This document shows positions 1 to 5,224 of a stretch of DNA of 5,224 bases, one piece after another. Source of the stretch: an uncultured Ruminococcus sp. (GTDB lineage: Bacteria > Bacillota > Clostridia > Oscillospirales > CAG-272). Position numbers and translations under genes: made by a program. The notes beneath the pieces are model-generated. The model was not told the DNA's origin, searched no databases, and worked only from the letters and a program-made list of their open reading frames with translations. Location: assembly GCA_902783905.1 (NCBI GenBank), contig CACZSP010000254.1:1-5224 (forward strand). The letters are read 5' to 3'. The stretch's first letter is position 1. Each line of letters starts with the position of its first letter.

Positions 1-751
1 CGCCGTCCATTATGATCGAATCGCACTGAACGTGACCGAAGCACTCGGCGGAGCCCGTCATCTTGGGATAAAAGACCTGCACCGACGAATCACGGGCTAC
101 CGAACGCGAGACGACGCGTCCGCTGGAACCCCGTCCCTCGAGGTATATCTCCATAAGGGATTCGGCGTTCTGCCGGCCGTGGGTCATCAGCTTTTCGTTT
201 ACCACCGCCTCGCCGTTTTCGCCGACGTGAAGAATGGTCTTCCTTACGGTGGAGTCGACGCCTCTGATCTGAGTCGTGTCGAGCTGCATATAGGAGCCTT
301 CTCCTATTTCGGCCTCGGTCACCGGGTTCATCACCTTTTCCCCGGTTCCCTCTCCCTCGCCGTAATGCTTTTCGACGTATCTTACACGGGAGTTTTTTCC
401 GATGAAAAATCTGTGCACCCCGTCGTGCCGGACCTCGCCGCAGCCGCCGTTGTGTATTCCGCAACCGGCGACTATAAGCACGTCGCAGCCGTCGCCGATG
501 TAAAAATCGTTGTAGACCGTCTCGGTGTAGCCCGTCTTCGTCAGCAGTACCGGGATGTGGACCGACTCGTTTCTGGTTCCCTCCCTGATGCGGATATCGA
601 TCCCCGGTCTGTCGGTCTTGCTTTCAATCGTTATGTTTTCGGTGGACGCGCGCCCGACAGACTCGCCGTTTGAACGTATGTTGTAGGCGCCCATCGGCGT
701 TTTTTCAAGATCGGCTATCTCGCGCAGAAGCTTGAGTTCTTCTTTCGTCAT
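1..751 (-). CDS. sufB: SufB/SufD-family Fe-S cluster assembly scaffold, SufB-like (partial, C-terminus beyond left edge)
   Basis: Scaffold subunit that works with the SufC ATPase to build Fe-S clusters in the cytosol. The frame is open from the ATG at 751 to the window edge, giving 250 residues with no stop; family members of this short type are around 300 residues, so perhaps 50-70 are missing. Visible marks are the Gly/Cys-rich stretch around residues 96-114 (AGCGIHNGGCG then HDGVHRF), typical of short SufB-like proteins of Clostridia and methanogens, a beta-helix-like run of short strands through the middle, and QCDS at 242-245. QCDS matches the region of E. coli SufB that holds its essential Cys405, a cysteine SufD lacks; here it is Cys243. 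Other cysteines are 89, 97, 104 and 237. The start is supported by GGAGG at 761-765 (reverse strand), nine bases upstream. The gene begins one base after the sufC stop, so the two are probably translated together. Automatic pipelines may label it SufD; the QCDS motif argues for SufB type. Confidence 0.9.
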   Translation of the reverse strand, partial: MTKEELKLLREIADLEKTPMGAYNIRSNGESVGRASTENITIESKTDRPGIDIRIREGTRNESVHIPVLLTKTGYTETVYNDFYIGDGCDVLIVAGCGIHNGGCGEVRHDGVHRFFIGKNSRVRYVEKHYGEGEGTGEKVMNPVTEAEIGEGSYMQLDTTQIRGVDSTVRKTILHVGENGEAVVNEKLMTHGRQNAESLMEIYLEGRGSSGRVVSRSVARDSSVQVFYPKMTGSAECFGHVQCDSIIMDG

Positions 752-752
752 C

Positions 753-1511
753 TTATTTCGCCTCCCCGTCGCGTACGTCGCAACCGTATCTGCAGCCGGC
801 GACCGAACCCGAAAGAATCTGCGGGAAGACCTCCTCGCGGCTGCCGCGGGAGGTTATGACTCCGTCCGAAAGAACGACGATTTCGTCGGCAAGTCCGATG
901 ATTCTCTCCTGGTGTGAGATGATGATTATCGTGGCGTCGGAGTTTTTGTGAAGTTCCCTGAAGGTCTCGGTCAGCCGTGCGAAGGACCAGAGATCTATCC
1001 CCGCCTCCGGCTCGTCGAATATCATTACCTTCGACGAACGTGCGAGTATCGTGGCGATCTCTATTCTTTTGATCTCTCCTCCGGACAGCGACGCGTCCGC
1101 CTCCCTGTCGACGTAGTCACCGGCGCAAAGACCTACCCTGTTCAGGAATCTGCAGCAGTCGGCGGTCGACAGTTTATCGTTCCCGGAGGCGATGCAGAGA
1201 AGATCGCGGACCTTCAGCCCCTTGAAGCGCGGCGGCTGCTGAAAGCCGTAGCTTATCCCGCGCGATGCCCTCTCGGTGACGCTGAGACCGGTGATATCCT
1301 CGCCGTCGAAAATAATGCTTCCGGAGGACGGGGTCATAAGCCCCATTATGCATTTGGCAAGAGTCGTCTTGCCTCCGCCGTTGGGGCCGGTCAGAACGAC
1401 GAATCTGCCGCTTTCAACCGTCAGCGACACTCCGTTCAATATGTTTTTTTCGGCGCTTCCGGGAAACGCCGGGTCCGCGGCGGAAAACCGCAGATCTCTG
1501 ATCTCGAGCAT
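753..1511 (-). CDS. sufC: Fe-S cluster assembly ATPase SufC
   Basis: Cytosolic ABC-type ATPase that drives conformational change in the SufB/SufD scaffold during Fe-S cluster assembly; it is not a transporter subunit. At 252 residues it has the usual SufC length and a complete nucleotide-binding domain: Walker A GPNGGGKT at 42-49, Q-loop within GFQQPPRF (Gln91), signature LSGGE at 142-146, Walker B VMIFDEPEAGID at 162-173 with Asp166 and Glu167, and switch His200. The phrases GFQQPPRFKGLKVRDLL and DEPEAGIDLWSF are typical of the SufC branch paired with a short SufB-like protein in Clostridia and methanogens. There is no membrane segment and no permease gene nearby, which argues against a transport role. 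The ATG at 1511 has GAGGA nine bases upstream, overlapping the stop of the preceding gene twelve bases away. The C-terminus carries a CX3C pair (Cys240, Cys244) of unknown role. The identity is secure; membership of a minimal SufCB system is inferred. Confidence 0.95.
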   Translation of the reverse strand: MLEIRDLRFSAADPAFPGSAEKNILNGVSLTVESGRFVVLTGPNGGGKTTLAKCIMGLMTPSSGSIIFDGEDITGLSVTERASRGISYGFQQPPRFKGLKVRDLLCIASGNDKLSTADCCRFLNRVGLCAGDYVDREADASLSGGEIKRIEIATILARSSKVMIFDEPEAGIDLWSFARLTETFRELHKNSDATIIIISHQERIIGLADEIVVLSDGVITSRGSREEVFPQILSGSVAGCRYGCDVRDGEAK

Positions 1512-1523
1512 GTTTGTAATTCC

Positions 1524-2420
1524 TCAGACGTATAATTGTAACGTTTTTTCAAGCCAGTAGTGATAATCGGGTCCGGGGTTTTTCGCTTCGTACTCCTTCA
1601 TCCGGAGGTAAAGCGGAACTCCGTCGGACGGATCGTGCCAGATATCGCAGAAAACGGTATCGAAACGCGTCATTCCTTCGGCGGCAAAGTCGAAAGCGTC
1701 GGCGTTAACGATGGTAATCTTTTCTTTTTCGGGGAACTGCGGAAGGATGAATTCTTGAAACAGCGATATCACTTCCGCGCTCAGCTCGCAGACGGTCACC
1801 GAGTCAACCTCCGGCTTTCGCGCCGCCGAAAAGGCGAAGTATCCGAGTCCGAGGCCGAAGGTCAGCACGTCCCCCCGGGATGCCTCGACGGCAGGACGGG
1901 TCGTGACGATCTCGTTGGGCATCAGGGTCATCCATTCGCGACCGTTCTCGCATACCGCCGGATAGGCGTAATCTTCCGAAAAGAATCCTATCTGCGGTAT
2001 TACCCGGTACCCGACGGGCGTCTTTTCAACGCGCGGGTCGTCGGCGACGAAGCACTCGTACGCCGCGCATTTTTTCATCCCGAGCGTCCAACGTCCGCGC
2101 TCGGCAGCCGGAAAAACGATCTCTTTCGTAAAAGGATCGTTCAGAAACGGGGCGGGATCGAGCCGCCGGAAGCACGGAAGAAACAGATCCCTGAAAAAAG
2201 CCCTGTCCCGCGGACTGTTCCACGCGTCGATCCCGCATGCGGCCGCCGCGAGATTCGCGACGGCAAAAGTCTCGTTCCCGCTTGTCCCTGCGGTCATTTC
2301 GCCGACCGCCTCCCGCGTAACGTATCCGGGCGCGAGATTCAGAAAGATCGAGAGAATCTCGAACAGTCTTTTGCTGTCGCCACGGTACCACTCGTCAAAC
2401 GACGGGAGATTTTCGGTCAT
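1524..2420 (-). CDS. Class I SAM-dependent methyltransferase-like protein (spermidine-synthase-like Rossmann fold), function unknown
   Basis: A 298-residue soluble protein. The N-terminal half (about 1-165) has no motif I recognise; it looks like a mixed helical domain. The C-terminal half has a Rossmann SAM-binding layout: glycine loop TFGLGLGYF at 187-195 (motif I), the acidic residue after strand 2 in CELS (Glu212), NADAFDF at 239-245 with Asp241 (motif III-like), and DTVFCDIWHDPSDG at 254-267 after strand 4. The order and spacing fit the methyltransferase/aminopropyltransferase superfamily; the D-x-W-H-D-x-S-D-G stretch differs from the usual motif of true spermidine synthases, so polyamine synthesis is not supported. 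The protein ends soon after YHYWLEKTL, so the last strands of a full fold may be missing or rearranged. The ATG at 2420 shares its A with the TGA of the upstream acetyltransferase gene and lacks a strong ribosome site of its own, which points to translational coupling. Substrate unknown; catalysis as a methyltransferase is inferred from fold only. Confidence 0.75.
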   Translation of the reverse strand: MTENLPSFDEWYRGDSKRLFEILSIFLNLAPGYVTREAVGEMTAGTSGNETFAVANLAAAACGIDAWNSPRDRAFFRDLFLPCFRRLDPAPFLNDPFTKEIVFPAAERGRWTLGMKKCAAYECFVADDPRVEKTPVGYRVIPQIGFFSEDYAYPAVCENGREWMTLMPNEIVTTRPAVEASRGDVLTFGLGLGYFAFSAARKPEVDSVTVCELSAEVISLFQEFILPQFPEKEKITIVNADAFDFAAEGMTRFDTVFCDIWHDPSDGVPLYLRMKEYEAKNPGPDYHYWLEKTLQLYV

Positions 2421-3586
2421 CAGACGGTATCCGCGCTGTATACGAACAGCGGAAGAGGCAGCCAGGTCCTGACGGGAGCCGGCAGGCGGTCGCGCTCGGG
2501 ACGGTACGGGGCGAAGAAAAGATCCATCGCCTCGATATGCGAAAGCTCGAGATCCGGCTCGGCGTCGGTATCTTCAACCGACGGAACTCCGTCCTTCACC
2601 GATATGCGTAGGCGCTCCTCTTTTGCGATGCCCTCGATATTCACCGTCAGCTCTCCGTCGGGAAGCGACACGCAGGATGCGCGCAGGCGAAGGAACGCGC
2701 CGATGACCTTTTTGTAATTGAAGATGCTGAAGGATTTTGCCGGTCCCACGTCGTAGTATTCGGCGATATCGAATATCATCTCGATATAGTTTGAAAGATG
2801 GAACGGAAGGGCCACGCTGAGTTTTCCTTTGCCGTTGAAGACGAAAAGATCGCGGATGAATTCGGGCGTCCAGGGGAGGAAGGGATCGCAGATCAGCATT
2901 TCGGATACCGAGCTGTCCTTCATCAGGCAGTAACCGGCGAATTCGTCTTTGAAAAACGCGGCGTACGCCGAATACTCCCAGCTGACGAGGATATCGTAGT
3001 ATCGTTCGGTCTCTCTGACACCGTAGAGCTTCTGGCTTTCGGCAAGTTTCTTTACCGCGGCAAGGACGTCCGCGTCTTCCGGCTTTATCTTTCTGAAGGA
3101 GAAGCAAGGCTTGAAATCCTTCCCGAAGGTGTGCCGGATGTTGTCGTCGTTGAAGGACATGCCTATCTTGCTTCCGACCTTGTCGAAGGAAAAATAGCGG
3201 TATCTCTGGCGTCGGCCTCCCAGCGCCGACATATCCACGCCCTCGGCTATCATATCGTTCACGGCAAGCTTCATAAGCTCCTTCATGTATCCGTGAGATC
3301 TTTCATAAGGGTGTACGGCGACGTTCCCGATGCCGCGGACTCTGAGGCGCTCGCCGCAGACGACCAGATCGTGATCGAACGCTCCGACGGCGGCTTTGAT
3401 CTTTCCGTCAACCGTCGTGACGTAGGAGTGACCCGCCGGATCGTACTCCGGCCTGTAGAGTTTCGGAAGCAGTTTCTTGAAATCGCTCTGGTTTCCGTTG
3501 AATCCGAATACGTAGTTGATGAAATCCATGTATTCGTCGAACATCGCGGCGTTGCCGCGTCCGTGAATTATCTGTTTTTCCGGCAT
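2420..3586 (-). CDS. Eis-like GNAT family N-acetyltransferase with C-terminal SCP2-type domain
   Basis: Predicted cytosolic acetyl-CoA-dependent acyltransferase of 388 residues, close to the ~400 of Eis-family enzymes. The layout fits the family: an N-terminal GNAT domain (about 1-160), a second degenerate GNAT-like region (about 165-290), and an SCP2-like C-terminal domain (about 295-388). The acetyl-CoA loop is seen in GNVAVHPYERSHGYMKELM at 87-105, where R96-S-H-G99-Y matches the R/Q-x-x-G-x motif. GGRRQRYRYFSF at 123-134 lies where Eis enzymes place the tyrosine used as general acid (Tyr129 or Tyr131 are candidates). Eis uses its C-terminal carboxylate as a base; here the chain ends PLPLFVYSADTV. 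The ATG at 3586 follows GGAG with an eight-base spacer. It lies 36 bases after ispE and overlaps the methyltransferase-like gene by one base. Eis proteins acetylate aminoglycosides or lysines of proteins, but the substrate here cannot be read from sequence, so a resistance label would be unjustified. Confidence 0.85.
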   Translation of the reverse strand: MPEKQIIHGRGNAAMFDEYMDFINYVFGFNGNQSDFKKLLPKLYRPEYDPAGHSYVTTVDGKIKAAVGAFDHDLVVCGERLRVRGIGNVAVHPYERSHGYMKELMKLAVNDMIAEGVDMSALGGRRQRYRYFSFDKVGSKIGMSFNDDNIRHTFGKDFKPCFSFRKIKPEDADVLAAVKKLAESQKLYGVRETERYYDILVSWEYSAYAAFFKDEFAGYCLMKDSSVSEMLICDPFLPWTPEFIRDLFVFNGKGKLSVALPFHLSNYIEMIFDIAEYYDVGPAKSFSIFNYKKVIGAFLRLRASCVSLPDGELTVNIEGIAKEERLRISVKDGVPSVEDTDAEPDLELSHIEAMDLFFAPYRPERDRLPAPVRTWLPLPLFVYSADTV

Positions 3587-3622
3587 TTTCTTTTCTCCGC
3601 TGTTTATTTTTCCTGATTGTTG

Positions 3623-4516
3623 TTATTCCTGATAATAGATTGACGAATCGGTCGTTTCGGTGAGAAAGACCGATTTTTCCCCGAACACCCCGGCTGCACG
3701 TTCCGCTGCCGCGACGGCAGTCTCTCTGTCGGCGGTCAGGCCGAAGACCGACGAACCGCTTCCCGACAGAAGAGAGCATCCGCACGTCTCCCGCAGAAGC
3801 GATATCGCCGTTGCGATATCGTCCTTTCCGTCGGTCACGACCTTCTGGAAAATATTGTAAAGCAGTCCCGGGATCCTGTCGGTATTACCCTTCGCAAGGG
3901 ATGAAAGCATTCCGGACGGCTTCCTTTTTTTCCTTCCCGGCGGAAGAGAGTCGATAAGCGAATACGCCGCTTTGGTAGACACTCCCGCGCGCGGCTTGAT
4001 TATCACGACGTGAAAACGGGGTACCGAAAGGGGATCCGACAGTATCTCTCCCCTTCCCGTACAGAGCCGCGTTCCTCCGCGCAGGCAGAAAGGGACGTCG
4101 CTTCCGACGTTCGCGGCGGCTTCCGACAGTTCGGTTTCGGAAAGAAGGTCTCCCGACATCCTGTTAAGCGCGGAAAGGACGGCCGCGGCGTCGGCGCTTC
4201 CGCCTCCGAGCCCCGCCTGCGACGGTATTGTCTTTTTTATCGAGATACCGACGGAAAGCGGCACGCCCGTTGCTTTCATAAATTCCGCGGCGGCGCGGAA
4301 AGCGGTGTTTTCCTTTCCGCACGGGACGGAATCATCGTCGCATTCAATTGAAACCGAAGCGGCGGCTGAGCTTTCCGCGGTCAGTGAAACCGTGTCGCAA
4401 AGCCCGACCGACTGCATAACGGTGACGATATCGTGATATCCGTCGGTTTTTCTCTCCCCGACTTCAAGAAAAAGATTGATTTTCGCGCACGCCCGCACTA
4501 CGGCAGATCCTCTCAC
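3623..4516 (-). CDS. ispE: 4-(cytidine 5'-diphospho)-2-C-methyl-D-erythritol kinase IspE
   Basis: ATP-dependent GHMP kinase that phosphorylates the 2-hydroxyl of CDP-methylerythritol, the fourth step of the MEP route to isopentenyl diphosphate, in the cytosol. I take the GTG at 4516 as the start because GGAGG at 4525-4529 (reverse strand) lies eight bases upstream; the in-frame GTG at 4525 overlaps that site and is unlikely to be used. This gives 297 residues against about 283 in E. coli. Counting from this start, AKIN at 11-14 holds the conserved Lys12, DGYH at 25-28 is the substrate loop, the GHMP phosphate-binding motif PSQAGLGGGSADAAA lies at 98-112, the catalytic Asp is Asp140 in GSDVPF, and the third GHMP motif LLSGSGSSVFG is at 249-259. 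All key residues are present, so it should be active. It is the first gene of the minus-strand operon, with its own promoter directly upstream, and ends 36 bases before the acetyltransferase gene. Confidence 0.95.
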   Translation of the reverse strand: MRGSAVVRACAKINLFLEVGERKTDGYHDIVTVMQSVGLCDTVSLTAESSAAASVSIECDDDSVPCGKENTAFRAAAEFMKATGVPLSVGISIKKTIPSQAGLGGGSADAAAVLSALNRMSGDLLSETELSEAAANVGSDVPFCLRGGTRLCTGRGEILSDPLSVPRFHVVIIKPRAGVSTKAAYSLIDSLPPGRKKRKPSGMLSSLAKGNTDRIPGLLYNIFQKVVTDGKDDIATAISLLRETCGCSLLSGSGSSVFGLTADRETAVAAAERAAGVFGEKSVFLTETTDSSIYYQE

Positions 4517-4524
4517 GCCCGCCA

Positions 4525-4529
4525 CCTCC
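4525..4529 (-). promoter_or_regulatory. Ribosome binding site of ispE that decides its start
   Basis: GGAGG on the minus strand, a full Shine-Dalgarno core. The first in-frame GTG (4525-4523) begins inside it, while the next in-frame GTG (4516-4514) lies eight bases downstream at an ideal distance. The second is therefore the likely start codon. Confidence 0.8.
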
Positions 4530-4541
4530 GTTCAATGCTAT

Positions 4542-4570
4542 ATAATATCACATTCAACGACTCTTTGCAA
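4542..4570 (-). promoter_or_regulatory. Predicted sigma-A promoter of the ispE operon
   Basis: On the minus strand, a -35 box TTGCAA (4570-4565) is followed after 17 bases by a -10 box TATTAT (4547-4542). Transcription would start near 4535, giving a leader of only about 20 bases that contains the GGAGG site. It is the only good promoter seen upstream of the five minus-strand genes, whose tight spacing suggests they all depend on it. A short inverted repeat (4561-4573) covers the -35 box. Confidence 0.65.
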
Positions 4571-4573
4571 GAG
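4561..4573. repeat. Inverted repeat over the -35 box of the ispE promoter
   Basis: CTCTT and AAGAG are 5-base arms around TGC, centred on the predicted -35 hexamer. It could be a repressor site, but arms this short also arise by chance. No known operator matches. Confidence 0.3.
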
Positions 4574-4586
4574 ATTTCGGGCGAAA

Positions 4587-4598
4587 AAAGGATCCTTT
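4587..4598. repeat. Palindrome between the two divergent promoters
   Basis: AAAGGATCCTTT is a perfect 12-bp palindrome. It sits between the ispE -35 box (17 bp away) and the htpG -35 box (10 bp away), a position from which one bound protein could affect both promoters. No known regulator site is recognised, so a regulatory role is inferred from position only. Confidence 0.35.
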
Positions 4599-4608
4599 CC
4601 CCAAAAAC

Positions 4609-4636
4609 TTGACAAAACGGTAAAAAAGAGTATAAT
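4609..4636 (+). promoter_or_regulatory. Predicted sigma-A promoter of htpG
   Basis: A consensus -35 box TTGACA (4609-4614) and a consensus -10 box TATAAT (4631-4636) are separated by 16 bases. Transcription would start near 4643, leaving a leader of about 50 bases before the ATG at 4692. The near-perfect housekeeping boxes suggest strong basal expression and make an alternative heat-shock sigma factor unnecessary. Confidence 0.8.
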
Positions 4637-4654
4637 AATATTTATGATATTACT

Positions 4655-4668
4655 TTGATGATCATCAA
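4655..4668. promoter_or_regulatory. Perfect palindrome in the htpG leader, candidate operator
   Basis: TTGATGATCATCAA is a perfect 14-bp palindrome about 12 bases downstream of the expected transcription start and just before the ribosome site. A dimeric repressor bound here would block transcription of htpG. It does not match CIRCE (TTAGCACTC-N9-GAGTGCTAA, HrcA) or the tandem GGTCAAA repeats of CtsR. The binding protein is unknown and the role is inferred. Confidence 0.45.
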
Positions 4669-4691
4669 TTTCGAAAGGATCTGATTTTTTT

Positions 4692-5224
4692 ATGCCTGAC
4701 AGCGAAATCAAAAAAGGCGGTATTTCCGTCGAAACACAGCACATTTTTCCGATCATAAAAAAGTGGCTCTACTCCGACAAGGATATTTTTCTTCGCGAGA
4801 TAGTCTCCAACGCCTCCGACGCGGTTACCAAGCTGCGCCGCCTCTGCTCGCTTGGCGAGGCGACGGTCCCGGAGGGAGAGGAATTCAGGATCGACGTCGA
4901 GCTTGACCGGAAAGCCGGCACCATCACCGTGACCGACAACGGAATCGGAATGACTCCGGAGGAACTTGAAAAGTATATATGCTCGATTGCCCTTTCGGGC
5001 GCTCTCGATTTCATCTCCAAATACGAAAAAAGCGAATCGGGAGATTCGGCCGGCTCGGGCATCATCGGTCACTTCGGACTCGGATTTTATTCGGCGTTCA
5101 TGGTGAGCGACACGGTCGAAATTGACACGCTTTCCTACGCGGGCGGCGGCGCCGTTCACTGGAAGTGCGGAGAGTCGGGCGAATACGAGATCACCCCCTC
5201 CGACAGAACCGAGCGCGGCACCTC
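4692..5224 (+). CDS. htpG: Molecular chaperone HtpG (Hsp90), N-terminal ATPase domain (partial, 3' end beyond right edge)
   Basis: Bacterial Hsp90, a cytosolic homodimeric ATP-driven chaperone that helps remodel client proteins. Only the first 177 residues of a usual ~620 are in the window, covering most of the GHKL ATPase domain. Visible motifs are FLREIVSNASDA at 33-44 with catalytic Glu36 and Mg-binding Asn40 (E. coli Glu34 and Asn38), TDNGIGM at 81-87 with adenine-contacting Asp82, the lid start IALSGALDF at 99-107, and GHFGLGFYSAF at 126-136, the glycine-rich lid hinge. E. coli has IAKSGT and GQFGVG at these places; the SGA form of the lid is shared by many other bacterial HtpGs. The ATG at 4692 has AAAGGA (4674-4679) twelve bases upstream, a somewhat long spacing. 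The gene is divergent from ispE, with its own strong promoter and a palindromic candidate operator in its leader. Middle and dimerisation domains cannot be judged. Confidence 0.95.
   Translation, partial: MPDSEIKKGGISVETQHIFPIIKKWLYSDKDIFLREIVSNASDAVTKLRRLCSLGEATVPEGEEFRIDVELDRKAGTITVTDNGIGMTPEELEKYICSIALSGALDFISKYEKSESGDSAGSGIIGHFGLGFYSAFMVSDTVEIDTLSYAGGGAVHWKCGESGEYEITPSDRTERGT

Noticed and set aside
32..673. 213-codon open frame on the plus strand
   Set aside because: Exact codon-register shadow of the sufB-like gene; no domain features.
753..1511. ABC transporter ATPase
   Set aside because: The SufC-type Walker B context (DEPEAGIDLWSF), lack of any permease gene and direct linkage to a SufB-like gene favour Fe-S assembly.
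948..1535. 195-codon open frame on the plus strand
   Set aside because: Antisense to sufC, whose ABC motifs are complete.
1560..2717. 385-codon open frame on the plus strand, antisense to the methyltransferase-like and acetyltransferase genes
   Set aside because: Low-complexity, Arg-rich translation without motifs, spanning the junction of two well-supported minus-strand genes; a by-product of GC-rich codon use.
2420..3586. Aminoglycoside resistance gene
   Set aside because: Eis-family fold alone does not show aminoglycoside acetylation; the operon context is housekeeping-like and no resistance or mobile element signals are present.
2798..3616. 272-codon open frame on the plus strand
   Set aside because: Lies wholly antisense to the Eis-like gene, which has clear GNAT motifs and a good ribosome site; no recognisable domain of its own.
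3610..3633. Direct repeat TTCCTGAT (3610-3617 and 3626-3633) around the end of ispE
   Set aside because: Only eight bases, one copy in coding sequence; no hairpin or T-run, so neither a terminator nor a convincing regulatory site.
4517..4691. CIRCE or CtsR heat-shock operator
   Set aside because: Neither the TTAGCACTC/GAGTGCTAA pair nor GGTCAAA heptads are found between ispE and htpG.
4665..5159. 164-codon open frame on the minus strand
   Set aside because: Antisense to htpG, whose ATPase motifs are unambiguous.

Overview
The window looks like chromosomal DNA from a Gram-positive anaerobe of the class Clostridia, possibly a gut lineage. This is inferred from gene content and protein style: an MEP-pathway ispE, an Eis-like acetyltransferase with an SCP2-type tail, a compact SufC/SufB pair of the kind common in Clostridia and methanogens, strong GGAGG ribosome sites and sigma-A-like promoters. 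The coding DNA is moderately GC-rich and the one real intergenic gap is AT-rich. No RNA genes, mobile elements, CRISPR arrays or phage genes were seen, and no gene-free stretch exceeds 300 bases.

Layout: positions 1-4516 are filled by five genes on the minus strand, all read from right to left. In order of transcription they are ispE (isoprenoid precursor kinase), an Eis-like GNAT acetyltransferase, an uncharacterised class I SAM-dependent methyltransferase-like protein, sufC (Fe-S assembly ATPase) and a sufB-type scaffold that runs off the left edge. Spacing is 36 nt, a 1-nt stop/start overlap, 12 nt and 1 nt, and no terminator is visible between genes, so a single operon is likely. A promoter (TTGCAA-N17-TATTAT) lies just upstream of ispE. 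On the plus strand, htpG (Hsp90) starts at 4692 behind its own strong promoter (TTGACA-N16-TATAAT) and runs off the right edge. The two promoters diverge within a 175-bp intergenic region that carries three short inverted repeats but no recognisable CIRCE or CtsR site.

How the genes fit together: sufC and sufB form a two-gene Fe-S assembly module. The visible SufB-type protein carries a QCDS motif matching the SufB, not the SufD, active-site region, so the module resembles the SUF-like minimal system (SMS). The MEP pathway fed by IspE ends in two [4Fe-4S] enzymes (IspG and IspH), which gives a plausible but unproven reason for co-transcription. The GNAT and methyltransferase-like genes are translationally coupled and are the least understood part. 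I see no strong case for a wholly new system. The main open questions are the GNAT/methyltransferase pair and the control of the divergent ispE/htpG region.
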